This document shows positions 55,937-64,000 of a stretch of 64,000 nt of DNA, in pieces (within the stretch, counting starts at the first letter, position 1; every line of letters starts with the position of its first letter). Under the pieces are notes generated by a model. The model saw nothing but the letters and a program-made list of their open reading frames with translations, was not told the origin of the DNA and ran no database searches. The stretch spans positions 6,448,001 through 6,512,000 of the forward strand of contig JAVHKY010000015.1 of NCBI GenBank assembly GCA_035079385.1, in the 5' to 3' direction. Origin of the DNA: Aspidiotus rigidus. Lineage: Eukaryota > Arthropoda > Insecta > Hemiptera > Diaspididae. A program made the translations under genes and the position numbers.

Positions 55937-58900
55937 AAAGGCTCTAGCCGGGTAAGGGGGGAAAATGGCCTTGGTCGGAAAATGTTTCAAATGTCCGTCA
56001 AAATGATGTCCCCAATGAGAAAACTGGAAATCCAAAAAGTTGGACGAATCCGCTCATCCACATGGGCTGTAGAGTGATTTTTAAGCCTAAAATCCAAATG
56101 GTTATATCTCATCAGCCAATAATGATCGCAACTGGAGGACATTTTGGTATATGTGAACGTTCATCCATGGTATTTTTTTCAAAAAAAACCATTCATATTT
56201 TCCCTAGTTTCTAGCTGTAACAAAACTTCAAACTCGAATAAAAAAAAATCGGGGGGAGGCACCAGGGGAAAATCATTCATTTGAAGCGCCATACCCTTTA
56301 CTACAACATACATGAGTACCATAGTCCTCGGTGAGGTGCAACATTCCCAAAAAAATCAATATTTAATGAATTTCTGTGATTTTTCCATGAATAGCGGGGT
56401 GAACTATGACTGCTACCGCAATAGACCGCGAGAAATCAATGGTCAATGTTCGAGGTGAAAAATACGCACTCCTCCATGAGATGAAATGGGAATGTTGATA
56501 GACCAAAAATATATTTTTAGTATTTCGTTTATCGATTTGGTCAATTCATATGTAAACACGTCCACCGATTAGGTGGAGTACGTTAGATTGAGAAAAATAG
56601 TTGAAAAATTCTCCAGTCGCTGGAACAGTCTTAAAATAGAAGAGAAGTGAGAAAATCCACTTTTTCACCCCTGGAGGACCGTGAGTTTTGGCATTTCATT
56701 CATCAAATAGGTCAGTTCTCACGTAAATATGTTCACCGAGTTTGAAAAAAATGGTCAAAATATTCTCCAGTCGCTGTAATGGTCTGGAAATGACAATAAA
56801 TCGGGGAAATCCATTTTTTCACCCTGGAGGACCGTGAGTTTTGGTATTTCATTCATCAATTCGTTCAATTCCTAAGTAAACATGTGCGCCAAGTTTGAAA
56901 AAAATAGTCAAAAAATTCTGCAGTTTCTGGAATGCCCTGGAAATAGTAAAAACTCCAGGTAATCCACTTTTCCAACATGGAAAACCGTGGTTTTTCATAT
57001 TCTGTTTATCAACAAGGTCAATTCTTATGTAAATACATCCGCCGAGTTAGTCAATAAATTCTCCAGTTGCCGGAACGGTCTAGAAATACCAAGTTTAGAA
57101 AATCAACTTTTTCAACTTGGAGAGCCGTGATTTCTGGTATGTTCTTCATCAATTAGGTCAAATCTTATGTTAATACCTCCGCCGAGTTTGAAAAAAATAG
57201 TCCAGAAATTCTTCAGTCGCTGGAATAGTCTGAAAATGAAAAATTGAAAATTTTTTTTTTTTTTCAAATCATTTATTTATGCCGAACTGTCCTCGCGGAC
57301 ATTTACGGACGCTTTTTCAGATACATACTAATAATAAATTGACATGAAATCAGTTTATTGCGCATTCGCAATAAAGCTGTCTATTACCCAGATTTATTGA
57401 ATAATTTAATAGTGTTAATCACTATATTAGGCTCGCGACATCAGTGGGACTATCGGTGGATTTTCTAGGAGTTACAAAGCAAGGTTGTTGGTTGCTTATG
57501 TAGACGCTTCTCGTACGAAATTGCCAGCTTTTTAACGACTTCTTTGACAGTGGGTATATTCAGATCTTCTCGGAGGCAGTCATTTCTCATAAACCAGTGG
57601 GCTCCAGTGATTTTTCGTAGTATGCGGTTTTGTAACCTTTCTAGGATGAGCAGATTGCTATCCGCCGTGCAGCCCCAGATTGGTGCTCCATATGACCAGA
57701 CTGGCCTGAGTACTGCGAGATAAAGATTGAAAATATCTGCTATTTGAACTTGGAGGATCGTGATTTTTATATTCTATTTATCAATAAGGTCAATTTTTGA
57801 GTAAATACATCCCCATTTCGAAAAAAATATTCAATAAAATCTCCAGACGCTCTTTGGTATGGTCGATTCTTCTAAGAACACTTACGCCGAGTTTTAAAAA
57901 AATTGAAAAAAAATCTCCAGTCGTTGGGACGCTCTGAAAATATTAAAAAATCAAAGATACACACCCGCCACAATGATTCATGTGTTACTTTTCCCCCCTC
58001 GAGTCGCAGCGGTACAAATTGTGTTACTGATAGCCGTGCACTCCCATGATGTGGAGGAATCCTTTTCCGAGACACAAGAAGACAATCATCTCCTTTGTAT
58101 TGTCGTGCTCATGAATTCCAATATTTGAAGCATTGTCACCTCAACTCGAGAGGAGATTCCTGCACTTCATGGAAGTGCACGGCTCCCAGTAACACAGTTT
58201 GTACCTCAACGACTTCAGGGGAACAAAAATAAACATTCAACACTTTAAAGTAAAGGAAATGAATCTTAGCGGTGGGTATGTATCGGTTTTTTACTATTTC
58301 CAGAGCGTCCTAGCGACTGGAGAATTTATTGACTATTTTTTTCCAACTAGGAAGACTTATTAACATAAGATTTGACCTAATTGATGAAGAACATACCAAA
58401 AATCAGGGCTCTCCATGTTGAAAAAGTTGATTTTCTGAACTTGGTATTTCTAGACCGTTCCGGCAACTGGAGAATTTATTGACTAACTCGGCGGATGTAT
58501 TTACATAAGAATTGACCTAATTGATAAACGCAATACCAAAACTCACGGTCCTCCAGGGCAAAAAATTGGATGTTCTCAATTATTTGTCCTTTCCAGACCA
58601 TTACAGCGGCTGGAGAATTTTTTGACTATTTTTTTTAAACTTGGCGTACATGTTTACTTAGGAATTGAACGAATTGATGAATGAAATACCAAAACTCACG
58701 GTCCTCCAGGGTGAAAAAATGGATTTACCTGATTTATTGTCATTTCCAGACCGCATTACAGCGACTGGAGAATATTTTGACCATTTTTTTAAAACTCGGT
58801 GAACATGTGTACGTGAGAACTGACCTATTTGATGAATGAAACGCCAAAACTCACGGTCCTCCAGGGTGAAAAAGTGGATTTTCTCACTTCTGTTCTATTT

Positions 58901-59605
58901 TCAGACTGTTCCAGCGACTGGAGAATTTTTCAACTATTTTTCTCAATCTAACGTACTTCACCTAATCGGTGGACGTGTTTACATATGAATTGACCAAATC
59001 GATAAACGAAATACTAAAAATATATTTTTGGTCTATCAACATTCCCATTTCATCTCATGGAGGAGTGCGTATTTTTCACCTCGAACATTGACCATTGATT
59101 TCTCGTGGTCTATTGCGGTAGCAGTCATAGTTCACCCCGCTATTTATGGAAAAATCACAGAAATTCATTAAATATTGATTTTTTTGGGAATGTTGCACCT
59201 CACCGAGGACTATGGTACTCATGTATGTTGTAGTAAAGGGTATGGCGCTTCAAATGAATGATTTTCCCCAGGTGCCTCCCCCCGATTTTTCTTTATTCGA
59301 GTTTGAAGTTTTGTTATAGCTAGAAACTAGGGAAAATATGAATGGTTTTTTTTGAAAAAAATACCATGGATGAACGTTCACATATACTAAAATGTCCTCA
59401 AGTTTCATCGCTGTGCGATCATTATTGGCGGAGATATAGCCATTTGGATTTTAGGCCTAAAAATCACTCTGCAGCCCATGTGGGTGAGCGGATGGGTCCA
59501 ATTTTTTGGATTTCGAGTTTTCTCATTGGGGACATCATTTTGACGGACATTTGAAACATTTTCCGACCAAGGCCATTTTCCTTCCCTTACCCGGCTAGAG
59601 CCTTT
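55937..59605. mobile_element. giant foldback (palindrome), about 3.7 kb
   Basis: Starts AAAGGCTCTAGCCGGGTAAG and ends with the inverse GGCTAGAGCCTTT. The arms match nearly base for base for at least 700 bp from the ends (for example CATCCATGGTATTTTTTTC, GAGGTGCAACATTCCC, GAATAGCGGGGTGAACTATG). They then continue as inverted arrays of degenerate 130-180-bp units (TTCTCCAGTCGCTGGAA, GGAGGACCGTGAGTTTTGG, TAGGTCAATTCTTATG). The centre of symmetry is near 58,100, where GTTACTGATAGCCGTGCACT faces its inverse. The left arm is longer because of a LINE insertion. No coding capacity of its own. It sits inside a hAT transposase gene. Confidence 0.93.
57251..57725 (-). mobile_element. 5'-truncated Jockey-type LINE with poly-A and target-site duplication
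   Basis: The minus-strand frame (57,720 to about 57,465) encodes the end of a Jockey-clade RT: VLRPVWSYGAPIWGCTADSN, LLILERLQNRILRKITGAHW, FMRNDCLREDLNIPTVKEVV, then a stop after LLCNS. The 3' end is a poly-A (T run on the plus strand at 57,251-57,264). ATTGAAAA flanks the element at 57,243-57,250 and 57,726-57,733, a target-site duplication. It inserted into the left arm of the giant foldback, so it is the youngest event in this nest. Confidence 0.93.
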
Positions 59606-59995
59606 AACAGTGAATGGTCGTTGAGTTACTTCTTTATTGAATTCAATAGTAAACCTACGTGTGTAGTGTGTCGTGAGGACATGGCTAACAATTGAGAAAA
59701 TTGAAAGAGGACTTCAGACTCAGATTCGCTGACATAAGGAAGCACAAAACTGTGTTCAGAGTTGTAGAAAATCCGTTCATCGCCGATGAATATTCCGTGA
59801 GTGAGGACCTCGAGATGGAAGTCATCGAAATAAAACTAGACTCGAACCTTCAGCGGCAGTTCAATGACAAACCACTATTGGACTTCTATAAACTCCTCCC
59901 CGATACTTCTCCACGATTGCGGCAGACAGGAGTCTTTTGTCTTTTTAGTTCAACATTTCTGTGTGAGTACACCTTCTCCATGATGACGGTAATGT
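59606..59995 (+). pseudogene. ZBED-type hAT transposase, remainder with internal deletion
   Basis: Directly after the foldback the frame resumes as FNSEWSLSYFFIEFNSKPTC, VVCREDMAN, a BED-type zinc-finger start. A stop follows, then from 59,692 the C-terminal part: LKEDFRLRFADIRKHKTVFR, NPFIADEYSVSEDLEMEVIE, LDSNLQRQFNDKPLLDFYKL, FSSTFLCEYTFSMM. The DFR-RF...P...MEV.EL..D..L...F...FY..LP...STY.CE..FS.M pattern matches hAT transposases of the GTF2IRD2/ZBED5 type. The middle of the protein is missing, and after FSMM the sequence runs into TGACGTCA repeats. Confidence 0.82.
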
Positions 59996-60260
59996 GTGCA
60001 CGTCCTCACCAATATATCTTGAGGTTTGGGGTGATGACGTCGTGGATTCATAACGTTACAAATGTGTATGTCTCAAATGAGTAAAGGCTATAAAATACTG
60101 CGGAGGTACGTATATTTCACCTACTGATTGTTTTGGTAACTACAATTACTTCAGAAATCCACGCCTATACCGACGTCATAAGGGTATTAATGTCTCAAGG
60201 TCAGCGTTGATGACGTCACAAAAGTGTATGTTTTAAATGAGTGGAATTTCAGTAAGCGAA
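59995..60260 (+). repeat. TGACGTCA-type repeat, short block
   Basis: Recurrent GATGACGTC, CACAAAAGTGTATG and TGTCTCAA words as in the 47.1-48.4-kb block, beginning exactly where the hAT transposase homology ends. Confidence 0.65.
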
Positions 60261-62500
60261 CATAAAATATTCAGATGGTATAGAATTTGAAAAAGTGGTA
60301 ATATTAACATGAAATTCTGGTAAGACGTATCCATTATAACTCTTACGTTTTTCCCAAAGGGAGAAATTTTAAACGAGCTTTATTCATTAAATTTCAAGTT
60401 GTTTCTGCTCGATTTTTCAAGTAAAAAATACCTCTCGTCAAAGGCAAATAATTTTGACATGTAGTTTTTGAGGTGGCGGTTAGTTGGAAATTTGGAAGAC
60501 AAGACGCTTTATGACGTCATCAGTGACTTTGACCTTCTCTAGGTATTTTGAAAAATTTCGACCTTTGCTACCTTGGCACGTATATTCTGAGTTAGTTATG
60601 AATTAGCCTAACGTGGAACTTGTATCCTTGGCCTTCATTTAGCTAGGCTTTTACCAGACTAAGAAATACTGAACTGGAGAAGAGACTCATAGATATCTCC
60701 CAAAATTACCGGAGAATTAAAAATATGAGGAAGAAAAAAAGAGAGTCAACAAATTTTTGAGTAAATCTTTTCAAAATTCTTGACTGATAAGCAGAGACTG
60801 GATTTCGTGGCATTTGGCACTTTTTTCCAGGGAGGTTGGAAGGACGCTTTCCAAATATGAGCGCGAATCATGATGAAGGGGGGCAGGAAAAAAATTCCAG
60901 TTTGCCGAAAAATGCCAAAACCAGAATAAATGCCCGATGCCGAAAACTGACGAAATCACAAAAAATCTTAGTCTGCCTATAGAATTGAGAAATTCCATAC
61001 TAAATCATGAAGATTTTGTTTAAAATAACTAAATTTTGCCTGAAATCAGGTCGATTTCGTTCGAAAAATACTGAATTATGGGCTAAAATTGGGCATAAGG
61101 GTCTAAAGCGAAGTAGTTTTGATTAGGAAAATGAATGAAATTTACTCTCAAGTGAGGCAGTTTTGATTGAAAATTGATAAATGTTGACATCTTAAATTGG
61201 TTAGTTTTGGTAAAAAATCGGGTAATTTTGATTAGAAATTGAATAATTTCTACCTGAAATAAGTAAATGTACTGAAAAACGCGTATTTTTCTTATTTTGT
61301 TTTAAATGCCAAATATTGCCAAATTTTTGAATTTTATTGCCAAAAATCACACGTTTTCTTGCCGAAAAATCCGGTCTCTGCTGATGAGCAAATATCTGCC
61401 AATAAGTTACAATCTTATCTCCAACTGTGACAGTTCATATTTTCTTCTTTCTTCGATGCAATGCTGCCGAATGTCGATTTTGAGATTCTATACGGGCACT
61501 TTCGAATGTCTGTAACGACCTACCCGTAATTGCTCAAAAATTTCCTCAAATCTCTTCTTGTTTAGCAGTTTTACAAATGAATATAGGATGCTTACTGGAG
61601 AACGGAAGAATTAGATAAAAATACAAATCCGAGTGCCCTAGTATCCTCCCGCCTACAGACAGGTAATTCCATGGGTCAATAAAATGCCGTAAGGAGTATT
61701 GGATACCAGGTTTACATCGTTTCCAAAGGAAGAATGTCGACTTAAAATTTAAATTTGACTTACTAAAAATAATAAATAATATTGTGAAGTTGGCCAAATT
61801 CTAATTCCAAGTTAATTAAAATTCTCGACAAATAATCTTTCTGAGAGGATGTCAAGTTCCACCACCATAAGCAAAATGTGGGATTATTTTTTACAAAATT
61901 ATTCCTACATCAAGAAGAAATTTTGTAGCACTTTTGGAAATTCGCTGCTCGTGGCTTTGTTCTAATTTTTCGGAATTAATAAATCTACCAAACAAATGAT
62001 CGTATTATGTACATGCAATATCGTATTTTCGAGGCTTTAATAATTAATTAACGTTTTGAGACTTCTGATTACAATACGTCATTTTAGGGTTACACAGCAA
62101 GCCTTTATTGAGCTGCTAGGCAAATATTATAATACTGCCACCGAATATTTTCATGTTACTCTTCGCAAATTGAACTCTTCGAATTGAGTGCGTTTATTTG
62201 CATTCGTGCGTGTATTATCAGTTTCTAGGTCTGAAACTTGGGGAGATGGAAATTTCCAATGTGAAATCTTCTACGTGCAGTTTCTAAATATATATTCCGA
62301 ATTCTCTGAGAAATTAATGTGTTTGATTTTCATGACTTTACTGTGTCTCTCTAGATACTGTTCAAATATTCGTCGATTAATTTTTTTCTTCCTCCTTCTT
62401 CCAGATCATTAACATCAAAGAGTGGAAAATAATGGCCAATTTGGAATGTACGAAATCGAAGAACTTCGATAGCAAGTTGTAGTGACGAAGTACGTAAAAT
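60261..62500. other. no gene recognised; degenerate TTGATTAGAAATTG-like repeats near 60,990-61,380
   Basis: Between 60,990 and 61,380 there are several loosely repeated words such as AAATTTTGCCTGAAATCAGG and GGTAATTTTGATTAGAAATT, and a pair of GCCGAAAA pieces flanking in opposite orientation (60,910 and 61,360). The rest is featureless by eye. Confidence 0.35.
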
Positions 62501-62571
62501 ATGACAGTAACCTAAAACCATTGGATCATTGGTGTGAATGAGATAGACTCCTCGTGAATACGTGGGCAATT

Positions 62572-62646
62572 CATGACCAGGGGGAGCAGGATACACTTAC
62601 GTAACGATATTCGTTACGTGAGTTTATCCTGCTCCCCCTGGTCATG
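62572..62646. repeat. 75-bp near-perfect hairpin
   Basis: CATGACCAGGGGGAGCAGGA at the left faces TCCTGCTCCCCCTGGTCATG at the right. The match continues inward (TTACGTAACG against CGTTACGTGA) to a tiny central loop at about 62,609, giving arms of about 33-36 bp. Flanked by GATCATTGGTGTG at 62,525 and again at 62,646, which may be a partial duplication of the flank. Confidence 0.9.
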
Positions 62647-62649
62647 ATC

Positions 62650-64000
62650 ATTGGTGTGGTCAGGGAGGAGAGGAGGGGGTCTAAGACGGGAGACTTACAA
62701 TAAAATTACGACAACAGTCAAGTGTTGCATAAAATTTCGTTCACTCCTTCTCCATTCGAGAAATTTCCTGACTCCGCCACTGGTTGAAATTCCTTTCATC
62801 AGGAAATCATACAGTTTCTGAAAATCTACTCGTAATGCATTATCTAATTGTTGATATGGGAATTTTGAAACTTTACCGCATCGTTTCAGCTTTCAGAGCG
62901 TCTTGCAACTTAGAATGACATAGACACTAATGATGGGCCTGAATAGAAGAATATTATTATGGACTCATAACAGTTTCGGTCTCGTTGAAATTTAATCGTT
63001 CACTTTAATAAGCCAGCTACGAGTATTTGTAGCGAGTCTATGAAAGGAAAAAAAAAAAAAAATGCTGCTGTGAAGTTTGCAGAATTGGATCTGAAGTAAG
63101 TCCGCAACTTAATAACTTTTTTTTCTTTATCGACTTGCACGTGCACGCTTCGTTGAAAAAGTTTTGAACGCGTTACTCTTTAAGATTATAAGAAAACAAT
63201 GCCTGAACTCGATATCATTATAAAAGTATGGTGGTGTAGTTCTTTGCGATAGAGGTAGCACAAAATGTCTATTGAGTGACAAGCCTTGCCTCGTGCTCTG
63301 GTGAAACTTCTTTATACAGCGCTTAACTTACAGCGATCGCTTCTTCTTCTTCTTTATGTATCTAGCATGTTTAATACACTTACGTTTGTTCCCGAAATGT
63401 TGGAAACTGTGTCTCAGCCACACGTCAACAATGACTGCAAAAAATGTATTGGGCGAATAGTTTTCTTTCTACGTTTTTTTTTTCTTATTTCTCCGTTCGA
63501 AAAAATGATGCCTCAAGAGAGGCCTATACCTTTACATTTTATAGAGCTGTATTCGACTATTCTTTGACATTAATTCTCATTCAAGCTAAGAATACATCGC
63601 TAGTATCTCCGTTGAAGCATTTATCTTTCGCAGAAGCGGCGAATTTAAAATTTATATCTGGTTGAGAGAACTCCTAATCTCATACAGGACCGCGTATATA
63701 TAGTAGAGTATATGTAAAATTTTTTCAAAAGGTATACAGAGTCGGGTCAACGATTCCGAAAGCACGGTATACCCTCGAAGACATAGCTACGGGAAAAGGA
63801 TTTTCTCTTTATTCGTTTCTCTTTGCGTGTATTTGTATTTATTTCCATTGCAAATTTTTCTCTTATTTTTATCCCCCTTCATCCGCTTCCGTCAGCTGAT
63901 TTTCATCCATTGGAGTCGGCTCAATAAACGAAAATAAGCGAGCGAGCCTCTCTTTATAATATAGAGCTGGAGTAGTATAATACTCGTATGTGTACGTACA
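62650..64000. other. no gene recognised
   Basis: Unique-looking sequence. Open frames at 63,286-63,665 have no recognisable domain and no initiation or splice evidence. Confidence 0.35.

Noticed and set aside
62351..62596. Minus-strand open frame of 81 codons as a host exon
   Set aside because: It reads like protein, but I recognise no domain and the plausible start is inside a hairpin repeat. Left unannotated as a gene.

Overview
This is eukaryotic nuclear DNA, almost certainly from an arthropod and most likely an insect. It has spliced exons with canonical GT/AG sites, long repeat-filled introns, poly-A-tailed LINE fragments, and three exons of a Beaten-path (Beat) family gene, an arthropod family of neuronal immunoglobulin-domain proteins. 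There is no operon structure, no CRISPR array and no complete host gene. Most open reading frames are either chance or decayed transposon coding sequence.

Host gene. Three phase-compatible exons on the minus strand (24,266-24,474; 17,335-17,470; 1,092-1,225) encode Ig domain 1 (two exons) and the start of Ig domain 2 of a Beat-like protein. The introns are about 6.8 kb and 16.1 kb. The signal-peptide exon and everything after the middle of Ig2 were not found. Sequence above 24.5 kb is either upstream intron or 5' flank.

Mobile DNA. (1) Penelope-like elements (PLEs) with RT plus GIY-YIG endonuclease occur in two families. Family A: 8,955-10,115; an inverted pair at 18,327-21,558; the best copy at 49,816-52,260. 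Family B: 3,370-3,858; 4,394-6,740; 6,835-8,405. Copies of both families that keep their 3' end carry a compact hammerhead-ribozyme-like fold there. (2) LINEs: an R1-type copy (12,190-14,890), I-group copies with RNase H (22,827-23,450; 32,480-33,587; 39,240-41,880) and a 5'-truncated Jockey-type copy with poly-A and target-site duplication (57,251-57,725). (3) DNA elements: a Ginger/KRBA2-like integrase relic with terminal inverted repeats (45,145-46,754); a ZBED-type hAT relic (from 55,666, resuming at 59,606); an hAT-type MITE with a perfect 8-bp duplication (28,724-29,095); and several MITEs. (4) Foldback elements: 2,526-2,997, 34,616-36,301, 28,242-28,671, and a giant palindrome of about 3.7 kb at 55,937-59,605. 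(5) Satellite-like DNA rich in the palindrome TGACGTCA (15.2-15.4 kb, 47.1-48.4 kb, 60.0-60.25 kb).

Nesting is a theme. A hAT transposase gene is split by the giant foldback, which is itself split by a Jockey LINE. PLE-A1 sits inside a TIR element. PLE-B1 sits inside a TIR element with 45-bp satellite units and is itself broken by an inverted cluster of short tRNA-half SINEs. The stretches 10.2-12.1, 24.5-28.2, 36.3-38.9, 41.9-45.1, 52.6-55.6 and 60.3-64.0 kb look mostly single-copy, with no gene I can recognise. All coordinates and homologies come from reading the sequence; no database search or folding program was run.
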